DNA of 64,000 nucleotides from Pseudoalteromonas aliena SW19 (GCF_014905615.1 NZ_AQGU01000022.1:310001-374000); one strand, 5' to 3'. Counted from the first letter of the stretch, positions 27,726-37,499 are shown. A program made the numbers and translations. The notes: generated by a model not told the origin, from the sequence alone.

Positions 27726-28561
27726 GTACAAAAATAATTGACCCACATGTACACTTTTTTAATTTAAGTGAGGGCCAATACTCATGGTTACAAGGTGCTT
27801 CCCCACCAGCATGGCCAAATTTAGACAAAATAAAACAGCCTGTTAGCGAAGAAGATTTAATTCAAAGCACCGATTTTAAACTTGCAGGTCTTGTACATAT
27901 TGAAGCGGGGTTTGATAATAATGCGCCAATAAATGAGTTACATTGGCTAACCACGCACTTAAAAAAAACACCTTTTAAAGCAATTAGTTTTGCGCAAATT
28001 GATCAAGAAACTGATTATTTCTCTGCTGCACTAAAAAATATTCAACATACTCATTTAGCTGGGATTAGGGATATAACCGAAGGCAATGATGCAACTCGCT
28101 TACTCAATAAAAATTGCTTTGATAATCTAGAGTACCTAAGTCATTTAAAATTACATTTTGAAGCGCAGTTTGAGCTTGAAAATATACCGGTGACAGAAAA
28201 AATTGCTCACTACGCTAAACAGCTCCCACAATTACAGATTGTCATTAACCATGCGGGATTACCTAACAATACTGCGCTTTGGCAACAAGCGATTAAACAA
28301 CTAGCCAAGCACTGTAATATTTTTATAAAGTTTTCAGGCTTTGAGCTTTTAGCATTAAATAATCACCAACAAATTGAATGCTTTAACACAATTTTAAAAC
28401 AGTTTGGCGAGCAGCGCATTATGTTTGCTAGTAACTTCCCCGTTTGCCAAATCAACATTAGCTACAACAACTTATGGCACTCTTATTCAGGTTTATGCCA
28501 TAGTGAAGGCACTTGGCACCAATTAAGCTACAAAAACGCTAAACTTCTCTACCAAGTATAA
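27722..28561 (+). CDS. Amidohydrolase-2 family hydrolase (lactonase-like)
   Basis: This 279-residue TIM-barrel hydrolase opens with the metal-binding DPHVHFF (residues 7-13). Later metal/acid residues are seen in INHAGLP (His) and FASNFPVC. The pattern, including YSWLQ and AGIRDI, is that of the L-fuconolactonase/2-pyrone-4,6-dicarboxylate lactonase group. Coupled to the SDR by an ATGA overlap, it likely opens a lactone made by that enzyme. The substrate cannot be named. Confidence 0.88.
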   Translation: MSTKIIDPHVHFFNLSEGQYSWLQGASPPAWPNLDKIKQPVSEEDLIQSTDFKLAGLVHIEAGFDNNAPINELHWLTTHLKKTPFKAISFAQIDQETDYFSAALKNIQHTHLAGIRDITEGNDATRLLNKNCFDNLEYLSHLKLHFEAQFELENIPVTEKIAHYAKQLPQLQIVINHAGLPNNTALWQQAIKQLAKHCNIFIKFSGFELLALNNHQQIECFNTILKQFGEQRIMFASNFPVCQINISYNNLWHSYSGLCHSEGTWHQLSYKNAKLLYQV

Positions 28562-28608
28562 ATAAAAACCGCTATATTTACTCAACAGTATAAAAAGCGA
28601 GCCTCTAC

Positions 28609-30180
28609 ATGTTCACTCTAACTAAACTAAATATGGCAAAAATACTTCTACCTTTGACACTCGCTAGCACTCTAGTCGCGTGTGGCGGTGGAGGAAGCTC
28701 AGCCGATACGAGTACTGGTACTGGCACAACTACAAATAATGCCAGCTGGGTTTCCGGTACGTTTGCTAATGCAAATCAGTTTAAAGGGCAGTGCCAAGCA
28801 ATTAATGAAAAAAACTGGCTGCGCTCTTGGAGTAACGAAACTTACCTGTGGTACGACGAAATTATAGATACCGACCCTGCGCTTACCAGCGCAGTAGCTG
28901 ATTATTTTGAGCTGCTTAAAACGAACGAACTTACTGACTCTGGTGCTGAGAAAGATAACTTTCATTTCACTTTATCAACCGATGAATGGGAGCGCCAAAA
29001 CCAAGCCGGCATTAGTTATGGCTATGGCTTTAATATAAAATTAATCGCTAGTAGTGCCCCACGACAAGCCGTTGTTACCTATACCGAGCCAAATACGCCA
29101 GCAAGTAGTCAAAATATAATACGTGGATTTGAGCTTGTTGAAGTCGATGGGATTGATTTTGTTAATGCAACTTCAGCTAGTGATGTTAGTACCCTTAATG
29201 CAGGCTTATTTCCAAAGCTAACAGGGAAAGTAACCGAGTTTATATTTAAAGATATCAGCACTAACGAAAATCGCACCATTACACTTACGTCCCAAAATGT
29301 AACATCCCAACCAGTGATCAATGTTCGCACAGACCTTGCCGGTGGTGATGTAGGGTATTTTCAATTTAATACTCACAACGCGATTGCCGAAGAGCAACTA
29401 TATAATGCATTTAACGAACTTGCTGCGAGTAATATTAAAGATTTAGTGATTGATGTACGCTACAACGGCGGCGGCTTATTAGAATTGGCTAGTCAAGTTG
29501 CCTACATGGTTGCGGGTAACGCAAACACGCAAGGTAAATTTTTTGAGCGTACAATCTTTAATGATAAAAATCCAAATACAAACCCTGTAACAGGTGAAAC
29601 AATAACGCCGATGCCCTTTACTAATCAGTTTAAAGGGTTTGATAAAAGCGCAAGTATTGTAAGCGGCAGCCAACTACCTACACTAAACCTAAATCGTGTT
29701 TATGTACTTACCACCAGTAATACTTGCTCTGCAAGTGAGGCTATTATGAATGGGTTACGCGGTGCTGATATAGAGGTTATTCAAATTGGCTCTGGTACAT
29801 GTGGTAAGCCCTATGGTTTTTACCCTACCAATAATTGTGATACGACTTATTTCACTATTCAATTTACTGGCCAGAATAATAAAGGTTTTGGTGAATACTC
29901 AGATGGGTTTGCACCACAAAATACGGTTGATAACGCTCGTCAACCCATGCGCATTGAAGGCTGCGCCGTTGCAGATGATTTTACCAAGCAACTAGGTAGT
30001 GCGGATGAAAGACTGCTTAGAACAGCATTAGAGTATCGCACCTCCGGCAGCTGCCCAGCAGCAAGCTCAATAAACAGCATGCGCGGTTTTGCATCATCTA
30101 CTGATACCCCTGAGGTAAAAGATACGCGAATCCAAACTATGCTTGAACAAAACATTATTCTTCGCGATAACATGAGATAA
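28609..30180 (+). CDS. S41 family peptidase lipoprotein
   Basis: This 523-residue lipoprotein (lipobox LVAC, Cys at 25, then GGGGSS) carries a C-terminal-processing-peptidase-like S41 domain. The catalytic dyad is likely Ser376 (CSASE) and Lys400 (CGKPYG), with the same spacing as in Prc/Tsp within one residue. A PDZ-like part (about 140-215) precedes it. DVRYNGGGLLE is the family's DLRxNGGG stretch. Seven or more Cys in the mature part suggest disulfides. It probably acts at the outer membrane or periplasm. A small lipoprotein gene follows by three bases. Confidence 0.9.
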   Translation: MFTLTKLNMAKILLPLTLASTLVACGGGGSSADTSTGTGTTTNNASWVSGTFANANQFKGQCQAINEKNWLRSWSNETYLWYDEIIDTDPALTSAVADYFELLKTNELTDSGAEKDNFHFTLSTDEWERQNQAGISYGYGFNIKLIASSAPRQAVVTYTEPNTPASSQNIIRGFELVEVDGIDFVNATSASDVSTLNAGLFPKLTGKVTEFIFKDISTNENRTITLTSQNVTSQPVINVRTDLAGGDVGYFQFNTHNAIAEEQLYNAFNELAASNIKDLVIDVRYNGGGLLELASQVAYMVAGNANTQGKFFERTIFNDKNPNTNPVTGETITPMPFTNQFKGFDKSASIVSGSQLPTLNLNRVYVLTTSNTCSASEAIMNGLRGADIEVIQIGSGTCGKPYGFYPTNNCDTTYFTIQFTGQNNKGFGEYSDGFAPQNTVDNARQPMRIEGCAVADDFTKQLGSADERLLRTALEYRTSGSCPAASSINSMRGFASSTDTPEVKDTRIQTMLEQNIILRDNMR

Positions 30181-30183
30181 ACT

Positions 30184-30564
30184 ATGAAAATACGTTCATT
30201 AATAGTCACTATTATTACAGCGATTGCACTATCTGGATGCTCAGCACAAAGCTCAGAGTCGACACCTAAGCTGCAACATGCATTATTAGTAGAGCCTAAT
30301 AGTGCCGCTGTCGCCGAAGTTATCGCCCTGCTACTTCATAGTCCGCATGTACAATTGGCTGATGACGTATTTCTAACAAGCAGTACGGTGACACTTGATA
30401 GACTTAATCAAAAAGGTGCTTTGGGTAACCCTATTATGGGCAAGCAGCTCAACATGCCCGATCAATTTGAGTTAATGATTAAAGATGGACAATGTTTTGT
30501 GCGCCACCTTGATAGCAAGGCAACCAAAGCGCTAAATGATGTTAATTGTCGAGTAAATAATTAG
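30184..30564 (+). CDS. Small hypothetical lipoprotein
   Basis: I do not recognise this 126-residue protein. A lipoprotein signal is clear: basic start, hydrophobic 6-17, lipobox LSGC with Cys19. The mature part is short and polar, with two Cys (in GQCFVRH and NCRVNN) that could pair. It starts three bases after the S41 peptidase stop, so it is part of the same operon and could be a partner or substrate of the peptidase. Confidence 0.75.
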   Translation: MKIRSLIVTIITAIALSGCSAQSSESTPKLQHALLVEPNSAAVAEVIALLLHSPHVQLADDVFLTSSTVTLDRLNQKGALGNPIMGKQLNMPDQFELMIKDGQCFVRHLDSKATKALNDVNCRVNN

Positions 30565-30696
30565 TTTACTCTGTGGCAGTGATATACAAAAAAGCGCTAA
30601 GCTCACTTAAGTATATGCTTTATACATAACCGCAGCTTACTTAAGCTGCAAAAGTAACTACAATGATATTTATTAACCCTAAAACAGGATATTAAA

Positions 30697-31176
30697 ATGA
30701 GTAATCTTAGCTTTCGAGTTATTCCTAAAGAAGATGGACAATGGGACATTTCTAGCCCAACGGGTGGAGATAGTGAAAATATTTGTATTGATTATAAAAA
30801 ACTAAAGGTAGGGCAAGCCGTCAATTTATATTATGAATTGGCTGATTGCCCAGAATGGGAATTTGCTGAAAATGGCACGTATTTCTCTGATGCCAAAGAT
30901 AATTTTAATTATCAATTAACAAGTATAGTAGCAAATGGCGGTCAATCACTTATTGTGTCTATTTCAAGCATTATTCCTGCTCACGCATTACCTGCTGAGC
31001 TGGCAACAAAACTTGCTGACAATCCAGATGAAGCTATTTCTGGCCTGCTAAGTGAGAGTGCAGATTATGAAGTAAACTTCCGCCTTGTAGCGAAAAATAA
31101 AGCTAATTCGGAATCTAAAATGCGTTATTTTTCTCAAGATCCGCGCGTAATCCTTCAAGGTATGGAACCAGACTAA
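30697..31176 (+). CDS. Hypothetical protein beside the Ser/Thr kinase
   Basis: I do not recognise this 159-residue protein. It is soluble and acidic, without signal peptide or membrane segment, and looks beta-rich in the first 100 residues (VNLYYELADCPEWEFAENG) with a short helical part near 110-130. The ATG follows AGGATATTAAA. It is convergent with the kinase gene, five bases apart, and not obviously tied to the lipoprotein genes upstream (132-base gap). A link to the kinase is possible from position only. Confidence 0.65.
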   Translation: MSNLSFRVIPKEDGQWDISSPTGGDSENICIDYKKLKVGQAVNLYYELADCPEWEFAENGTYFSDAKDNFNYQLTSIVANGGQSLIVSISSIIPAHALPAELATKLADNPDEAISGLLSESADYEVNFRLVAKNKANSESKMRYFSQDPRVILQGMEPD

Positions 31177-31181
31177 CTGAC

Positions 31182-33722
31182 CTATGTACAGAGAGAATTA
31201 TAATTCTCTTTACCTAAGAGTGTTTTAAATTGATTCTCTGTACATAACGGTTTAAACCAAATAAGCCGATAGAACACAGGACTCCAGCCCTTTTTGATAC
31301 TTTGTTCTATCGATGCCACCGCTGAATACTTTTCTCCTAAAATAGTTTGAACCATAGCTTTTACAAAATAAACTTCACTTAATTCAGAGTTTTGATTTAA
31401 AGCCCGATCAATGCTAATCATCGCCTTTTGGCTTTTACCTAAATGAACTTGCGCTTGCGCTTTTTCTAATAGGAGTTCAACAACTTGTGTATCATCAGCA
31501 ATCCCTTTATCTATGTTTTTATAAATGTCAGAAGCCTGATCCTTTTTACCTAACATAAATAAAATATCGGCCAAGTTAAGCTGTTGCGTACTATTTTTAG
31601 ACGAAAGTTCCACTGCCTTTTGCGCATAATATAGCGCTTCTGTAAGCTCTCCTTTTAAAGACAACACAATAGAGTAATTTGAATATGTTGATGAAATAGC
31701 TGTCGAACTCGTAATTAATCGCTGATAATTTACTTCTGCTTTAACTAAATCTCCTGATAACAGCGAAATATCAGCCAGTGTTTGCAAGGCAAAAAAATCA
31801 TTTGGGATATGTGTTAATATTTTTGATAAATATTCAGATGCTTTTTTATTATCCCCGAGCATTACATGAACAATTGCTAAATTTCGTGTTGTTATAAGCA
31901 TCGGTCTTATTTTATAAGCAAGCTTTGCATGAGTTAATGAACGTTCTAACTCACCACTTCTTTTATAATAAATAGCTAGCAAAGTTTGCTTTTGAAACTC
32001 TTCAATATCTGATTTTTGGATTTTTCCGATTACTATATCCATGTTGTACTTGTCTTTAACATGTTGATAAATATCTAACAAATCAATTAAATAAGCGGGG
32101 CTGTCATGATAAGCGCTCGGAAGCGTATCTAATGTCATTTTTAGTTTTTTTATCACTTCAGGATTGAGTGTTTCATCATAATGACGCAGTACAATTTTAC
32201 GGTATAGTGGATATAAAGGTGTAAATTCAGGGCTATGTAATATTAAATCCTCTATATCTGCAATGACAGAAAGAGTATTTCGGGAGTTAGTTGAAACAAC
32301 GTTGACCAAGCTTACATAGCGCTCTAAAAATTCACGCTCTTTTCTTAATGCTTGTTTAGTCGCAATATCACCCGTATAGAGTTTTTCGATGAAGCTGCTT
32401 GTTACATTATAAATACCCATGTAATTCTCAGTATCACTCGCGCTTCTTTCAGCACGAACTAAAGTGCCAGTTTTACCATCAAGTAAACTTAAATTAATAT
32501 CACACGACAATGGAGTACAGTCTAAATGAGTAGTAAGTAACTGATCCGCATTAAGCGCTTTGCCTAAAATAGGCAAACTTAAATTGTCTCCTAATAACTT
32601 TTGAGTTTGTCGAATTTCGATCTGAGAAATTAACGCATAACCTGAGGTATCTAATAAATATTGTCTAATAGCATCATTAATTGCCAGATTGAGCACTTGC
32701 TTTTGAGAATCTAATAGCTTAGTTTTTTTGCTAAACTCAATGGGGAGTACTGCAACGTAAGTTTTAGGTTTATTTGCCTGCCAGTACCAAATACTCACTG
32801 AAAAAAGGCCAATAGCAATACACGATAATAATGTAAAAACAGTAAATTCTTTCCATTTTTTCTGTTTGCTTGCTAACTGAATATCCGCCAGAGAAATCGT
32901 CTCGCTATTATTATTTAGCAACATCATGATATGCTTCAACTCTTCAATAACTTCAGCACTCGATGCAGGACGTTGCTTTACATGATATGAAAGAAGACGA
33001 TTTATCAATAATCCTAATGGCTCAGGAATATCCGCAATAGCACAAGCATCAGCACGGCAGCGACTATTTTTTATTTGTTCTGCAATTGATTTATTAGAAG
33101 GTGTGGGCGATTGCCCCATGTATGGATGTTGGTTAGCAAAAAGTTGGTAAGCAATTAGCCCCAATGAAAACAAGTCACTTCTAAAATCTAACGGCTGCTC
33201 GTTTAGTTGCTCTGGCGACATAGCTGTTAAACTACCAAAACTACTGTTTTCTTGAGTTTGAAAAGTGTCTTTTATTTGTGAAATACCAAAATCAGCAATT
33301 TTAGCTGAGCCACTTTCATTAACCAATACGTTGGCTGCTTTGAGGTCAAGGTGTAAAATATTCTGTTGATGTATTGCAAATAGTCCTTGAGTTATATCAA
33401 GTAGCAACTCAAGTTTTTTTGGTAGTGTAAGATTTTGTTGTTTAATTAAGCATTCAAGCGTTGTGCCTTTGACATATTCCATCTCTAGAATCAATTGCTC
33501 GTCATGTTGAATAGTTTTATAAATTTGCACTATGTTTGGATGATTAAAGCACGCTAATAATTTAGCCTCCAACAAGGTTTTATCAGATATAGGAGATGAT
33601 AAATCAATGACCTTGAGCGCCACTTGTCGATCTAATTTTAAATCAATGCCAAGGTATACTTTACTCATACCACCTTGCGCCAAAGGATGTAGCTCTCGGT
33701 AATGATCTTCGAGTTTAAACAC
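31182..33722 (-). CDS. Membrane Ser/Thr protein kinase with TPR domain
   Basis: This protein (846 residues from the start used) has a Hanks-type kinase domain (about 1-270) with GGMSKVYLG, Lys37 in ALKVID, Asp126 in HLDLKAAN, DFG at 144-146 and SPEQ. The catalytic loop is HLD instead of HRD, so it is a non-RD kinase. A membrane helix follows (about 293-314), then a TolB-like domain (about 320-470) and several TPR repeats (about 560-830), expected in the periplasm. The frame is open to a codon at 33776, but the GTG at 33722 has GGGAG close upstream and places the start right before the kinase fold. It faces the FHA gene. Confidence 0.9.
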   Translation of the reverse strand: MFKLEDHYRELHPLAQGGMSKVYLGIDLKLDRQVALKVIDLSSPISDKTLLEAKLLACFNHPNIVQIYKTIQHDEQLILEMEYVKGTTLECLIKQQNLTLPKKLELLLDITQGLFAIHQQNILHLDLKAANVLVNESGSAKIADFGISQIKDTFQTQENSSFGSLTAMSPEQLNEQPLDFRSDLFSLGLIAYQLFANQHPYMGQSPTPSNKSIAEQIKNSRCRADACAIADIPEPLGLLINRLLSYHVKQRPASSAEVIEELKHIMMLLNNNSETISLADIQLASKQKKWKEFTVFTLLSCIAIGLFSVSIWYWQANKPKTYVAVLPIEFSKKTKLLDSQKQVLNLAINDAIRQYLLDTSGYALISQIEIRQTQKLLGDNLSLPILGKALNADQLLTTHLDCTPLSCDINLSLLDGKTGTLVRAERSASDTENYMGIYNVTSSFIEKLYTGDIATKQALRKEREFLERYVSLVNVVSTNSRNTLSVIADIEDLILHSPEFTPLYPLYRKIVLRHYDETLNPEVIKKLKMTLDTLPSAYHDSPAYLIDLLDIYQHVKDKYNMDIVIGKIQKSDIEEFQKQTLLAIYYKRSGELERSLTHAKLAYKIRPMLITTRNLAIVHVMLGDNKKASEYLSKILTHIPNDFFALQTLADISLLSGDLVKAEVNYQRLITSSTAISSTYSNYSIVLSLKGELTEALYYAQKAVELSSKNSTQQLNLADILFMLGKKDQASDIYKNIDKGIADDTQVVELLLEKAQAQVHLGKSQKAMISIDRALNQNSELSEVYFVKAMVQTILGEKYSAVASIEQSIKKGWSPVFYRLIWFKPLCTENQFKTLLGKENYNSLCT

Positions 33723-33843
33723 ACTGCTCCCGATTATTAAAATTATGTTAACCATTAGTTTAACTTCAAAGGTCAAATAATTGCAATCTATTGATATTAT
33801 TTAACTATAATAAAGAATAACAACTGGAAATAAATGATTAATT

Positions 33844-34815
33844 ATGGCCATTTTAAAACACACTAAATCGCAAAAAAACTTATATTTACGTGCCTTTCAT
33901 CGCTTTGGTAGATTAGCGCATTCTGTAGATACTTTTCTTGATTTCCCTGAAGTCACACGTATCCATGCCGTAATTGAGTGGCTTAATGAGCAATGGTATA
34001 TCAATGATTTAAGTAAAAATGGGGTCTGGTTAAACGACATTAAAATCGCTACAAACCAAAATACACTTTTAAAACAAGGCGATAAACTCAGTTTTTCACA
34101 AATCAATAATTTGGTGTATCACGTTACTTCGGTAGAGCCACCACGAGATTTACTGTTTCCGGTAAATGAATCACAAGAGCAAATTATATACCTAGAGCAA
34201 TACCACTTTTTACCTAATAATAAGCACCCTGAAGTTATTTTGCATTTCGATTCACAGCAGCACTGTTGGTATTATGAAGACATGCATGAACACTTACAAC
34301 AACCAATTAATGATGGTCAAGATTTGCGTGTGGGCAACAATGTATGGCGCTTATTTCTAGCTGGCGCAGCCACCCAAGAAAAAACAGTCGAGCTAAAAGC
34401 ACAGCCAAGTAATAACTTGGAATTTATTTTTAACCTCAGTCTTGATGAAGAGTTAGCCGAACTTAAAATTAAAAGTCAGACTGCACTACTCGATTTTGAT
34501 GTTCGCTCACATCACTATCTCACCCTGCTATTAGCGCGTTATAAACTACAAGATATTCAAAATGGCTTTGAAGCAGATACACAAGGGTGGGTACAAGTTA
34601 AAAAGCTAGCTAAGGATTTAGGGATCAGTGAAGCGCATGTAAATATTCAAATTCATCGCGCACGCAAACAATTTGTTGAGCTATTAAATAATGAAATAAT
34701 ACCCAGCGCATTAATAGAAAGAAAACGCGGTAAGGTTCGCTTTGGCGGTAAATTATTTACCATTTATAAAGGCAAAAAAATAGAATCTTCTAATTTAGAA
34801 AACACTATTGAATAA
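33844..34815 (+). CDS. FHA-domain protein with winged-helix-like C-terminus
   Basis: This 323-residue cytoplasmic protein has an FHA domain at about 15-95 (FGR, RIHAVIEW, then NDLSKNGVWLNDIKI), a phosphothreonine-reading fold. Residues about 100-185 may be a second, diverged FHA-like fold. Residues 205-300 look like a winged helix (LLLARYKLQDIQ, GWVQVKKLAKDLGISEAHVNIQIHRARKQF). It is divergent from the kinase with about 120 bases between, so it is the probable reader of that kinase's phosphorylation and may regulate transcription. Targets are unknown. Confidence 0.85.
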   Translation: MAILKHTKSQKNLYLRAFHRFGRLAHSVDTFLDFPEVTRIHAVIEWLNEQWYINDLSKNGVWLNDIKIATNQNTLLKQGDKLSFSQINNLVYHVTSVEPPRDLLFPVNESQEQIIYLEQYHFLPNNKHPEVILHFDSQQHCWYYEDMHEHLQQPINDGQDLRVGNNVWRLFLAGAATQEKTVELKAQPSNNLEFIFNLSLDEELAELKIKSQTALLDFDVRSHHYLTLLLARYKLQDIQNGFEADTQGWVQVKKLAKDLGISEAHVNIQIHRARKQFVELLNNEIIPSALIERKRGKVRFGGKLFTIYKGKKIESSNLENTIE

Positions 34816-34831
34816 ATAACAATTAGCCAAC

Positions 34832-34870
34832 AGCCCCGCAACCAATGTACATTGGCTGCGGGGCTTTATT
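34832..34870. terminator. Bidirectional terminator after the FHA gene
   Basis: AGCCCCGCA and TGCGGGGCT form a strong stem, with an inner CCAATGTACATTGG palindrome. It lies between convergent genes. Confidence 0.9.
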
Positions 34871-34883
34871 ATGCTTTGCTGAA

Positions 34884-36059
34884 CTATTTTATTTCTACGC
34901 GTTGAGAGCGCATAACAATCTCATCGTTTAATTCAATACCTAACCCAGGCTCTTCTGATACTTCAAAAAAGCCATTTTTAGGTTGTGGATCTTGCAAGCA
35001 CAATTCACGGTTCCACTTTTTAATCGCATAAGTATGATGTTCATGAATCAAAAAGTTAGGTATCGCTGTTTCTAAGTGCAGCGAGGCTGCTGTTGCAACG
35101 GGCCCGCCACATACATGCGCTTGAATACGCACATCAAAAATATCAGCGTAGTCACATACTTTTTTGGTTTCGGTAAAACCGCCACACAAACCAATATCTG
35201 GCTGTAGTACATCAATACTTTGATCTTCTAAGTATGGACGCACTCCCCAGCGGTTATACAAACGCTCGCCACCGGCTATCGGTACCGATACTTTATCGGC
35301 TACTTTGGCATGCAGTGAATGGTTTAAGTAGTTAACTGGCTCTTCAAAATACATACAGTCAAACTCTTGTGCAATTTCACCCAACTGAATGGCTGTGGTA
35401 ACACCCGGTAAACTGTGGCATTCAAAAATAATATCTACTTCGTCGCCCACGGCTTCGCGAATTGCTTGCATACGTGCACGGTAAAGTTTCATTTCAGTAC
35501 GTGAGATTATTTTTGTACGGTCGTAATAAGTATTGCCATCTTTATCGTACTGAATTGGATCTACTTTTACCGCATCATAACCTTCAGCCATCGCTTTTAA
35601 AGCAGCTTCTGCATATTCTTGCGGCTGTACTAGCGCTTTAAATTCGCTATCCCAGTCAAACTGCAATTGCGATGCGTATGTACGTAGTTTGTCGTTAACT
35701 TTACCACCTAATAATTGGTATACAGGTAAACCAAGCGCTTTACCTTTAATATCCCAAAGTGCGGTATCAATTGCGCTCATTGCAGCATATACAACAGGTC
35801 CGCCGCCTAAGCCCCAAAAGCTCTCACGCAGCATACGTGACCATAGTTTTTCGGTTTGAAACGGGTCATGGCCGATTAAAAAGGCATCAGCCATTTCTTT
35901 AATCATGGCTGCGGCTGCGCTGTGACCTAAATCGTAAGCAAGGCCCGCTTCGCCAACACCACTAATGCCTTCATCAGTATGAATACGTACAAACACCGGT
36001 GTCCAGGAAGGTCTATCAGGACAGTGAATATCAAATACTTCAACACGATTTACTTTCAT
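34884..36059 (-). CDS. Enolase-superfamily sugar-acid dehydratase (MR/MLE)
   Basis: This 391-residue protein belongs to the mandelate racemase/muconate lactonizing branch of the enolase superfamily. Metal-binding acids are in IIFECHS, YFEEPVN and GGERLY; the acid/base residues include KVDP and the His of QAHVCGG. The whole pattern resembles D-galactonate/D-mannonate-type dehydratases, which make 2-keto-3-deoxy sugar acids. A class II aldolase gene lies 26 bases upstream on the same strand, so the pair may dehydrate and cleave a sugar acid. The exact substrate is not readable. Confidence 0.9.
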   Translation of the reverse strand: MKVNRVEVFDIHCPDRPSWTPVFVRIHTDEGISGVGEAGLAYDLGHSAAAAMIKEMADAFLIGHDPFQTEKLWSRMLRESFWGLGGGPVVYAAMSAIDTALWDIKGKALGLPVYQLLGGKVNDKLRTYASQLQFDWDSEFKALVQPQEYAEAALKAMAEGYDAVKVDPIQYDKDGNTYYDRTKIISRTEMKLYRARMQAIREAVGDEVDIIFECHSLPGVTTAIQLGEIAQEFDCMYFEEPVNYLNHSLHAKVADKVSVPIAGGERLYNRWGVRPYLEDQSIDVLQPDIGLCGGFTETKKVCDYADIFDVRIQAHVCGGPVATAASLHLETAIPNFLIHEHHTYAIKKWNRELCLQDPQPKNGFFEVSEEPGLGIELNDEIVMRSQRVEIK

Positions 36060-36085
36060 TTAAATTCCTTATTAACCACTATGGG

Positions 36086-36853
36086 TTATTTTGCAAAACT
36101 AGGGTCAAGTCGATACGCTTTACGTAACATCGCAGGCCACGCAAGTTGCCCGCCAGTGCTGCCACTGTGTACTACGTTTGCTTGATTATAAATATTGTCG
36201 ATTATAGGCTGCGGTACCTCAATAACCTCTTGCGAGCTTGCTTGCAGCGCTAATTGTATTTCGCATGCGCGCTGTAAATCATAAAAGCGCATAAACGCAT
36301 CGCCCACAGTTGGACCTACCGTTAGGCCACCGTGATTGACTAATAACATATGGTTAGTACTGCCTAAATCGTCTTGTAGCACTTTTCGTTCATCGTCGTT
36401 TACCGCAAGCCCTTCGTAGCCATGATAAGAAAGCGATGGCAGTGAAAACATTGAATACTGGCTAAGCGGTAATAAACCTTTTTTTTGCGTGGCAACAGCA
36501 ATTGTTTCTTTAGTATGAAGATGAATAACACAATGCGCGTCTTCACGAACTTCATGAATCGCACTGTGAATGGTAAAACCTGCTGGGTTAATACTAAATG
36601 GCGTATCGTCGATAATATTACCATTTAAATCGACCTTCACTAAATTAGACGCAGTTACTTCATCAAAAGTTAAACCAAAGGCATTGACTAAGTAATGATC
36701 GGTGCCAGGCAAACGTGCTGATAAATGCGTATAAATTAAATCGCCCCAACGAAAATGATCAACCAGCCTATAACATGCCGCTAAGTCAATACGCAGTTGC
36801 CACTCTTGTGCTGATACTTTATTTTTTAAATCAAGTTGAGGTAAATCAAACAT
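36086..36853 (-). CDS. Class II aldolase/adducin family protein
   Basis: This protein (255 residues from the start used) has the class II aldolase zinc site: HLHT (two His) and the later His of VNHGGLTVG, with the THLSARLPG loop before. The family includes fuculose-phosphate and ribulose-phosphate type aldolases and some decarboxylases. The frame opens at 36877, but the ATG at 36853 has AAAAGG upstream and begins the usual MFDLPQLDLK. First gene of a pair with the dehydratase. Preceded by the cytochrome gene's terminator, so it has its own promoter. Confidence 0.88.
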   Translation of the reverse strand: MFDLPQLDLKNKVSAQEWQLRIDLAACYRLVDHFRWGDLIYTHLSARLPGTDHYLVNAFGLTFDEVTASNLVKVDLNGNIIDDTPFSINPAGFTIHSAIHEVREDAHCVIHLHTKETIAVATQKKGLLPLSQYSMFSLPSLSYHGYEGLAVNDDERKVLQDDLGSTNHMLLVNHGGLTVGPTVGDAFMRFYDLQRACEIQLALQASSQEVIEVPQPIIDNIYNQANVVHSGSTGGQLAWPAMLRKAYRLDPSFAK

Positions 36854-36943
36854 ATTAAACCTTTTCAAAGCGTACATTGTTAATCAGTACAAATAGATGT
36901 TTAGAAGTCTAAAGCAGTCTTTATTTTATAGCAAACACAAACA

Positions 36944-36971
36944 AAACAGCCACACTATTGTGTGGCTGTTT
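36944..36971 (-). terminator. Terminator of the small cytochrome c gene
   Basis: AAACAGCCACAC and GTGTGGCTGTTT pair around TATT; on the minus strand T-rich bases follow. Lies 24 bases after the cytochrome stop. Confidence 0.85.
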
Positions 36972-36994
36972 ATAAAACTAAATAACTGCGTAAA

Positions 36995-37318
36995 TTATTT
37001 TACGTTAGCTAGGTAATCTGCAATTGCGTCAAACTCTTCATCAGTCACCGTTGCAACCATTGCTTTCATGGCCATAGACATACCGTTGCTACGCGCGCCT
37101 GATTTAATGTCTTTCATTTGTGCAACTAAATAGTCTTTATTTTGACCATTTAGTTTTGGGTACATACCCATAATTGGTGCTTTACCTTCAGCGCCATGGC
37201 AGGTTTGACAATTTTTAGCTGTATAAAGTGCAGCGCCATCAGCGGCAGCTGCATTAAACGAGAAGCTTGCGGCTAAACTAATACCCGCGCCTAGTAGTAG
37301 TGTTTTCATCTTGCTCAT
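36995..37318 (-). CDS. Small class I cytochrome c
   Basis: This 107-residue periplasmic protein has a signal peptide (1-25, cleavage after AAA) and one heme site, CQTCH. GMYPKLNGQNKDYLVAQM and SMAMKAMVATVTDEEFDAIADYLA are typical of c553/c4-type mono-heme carriers; the axial Met lies in the MSMAMKAM stretch. It is an electron carrier for respiration. It is a single gene with its own terminator. Confidence 0.92.
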   Translation of the reverse strand: MSKMKTLLLGAGISLAASFSFNAAAADGAALYTAKNCQTCHGAEGKAPIMGMYPKLNGQNKDYLVAQMKDIKSGARSNGMSMAMKAMVATVTDEEFDAIADYLANVK

Positions 37319-37499
37319 TGTATTTACTCTTCTTTTTTAACGGTTAGAAAAAACTGTTCTATTGATTGTAGTAAACAATCAAATAAAAAGCATACGTACG
37401 AAACGACGCTAGACGATCAACTTAACCAAACTGCTAACTCGTTCCTACTCATTTTTATATACCTTAGCAAATAAAAATGAGCTTACCCTTAATAGCTTA

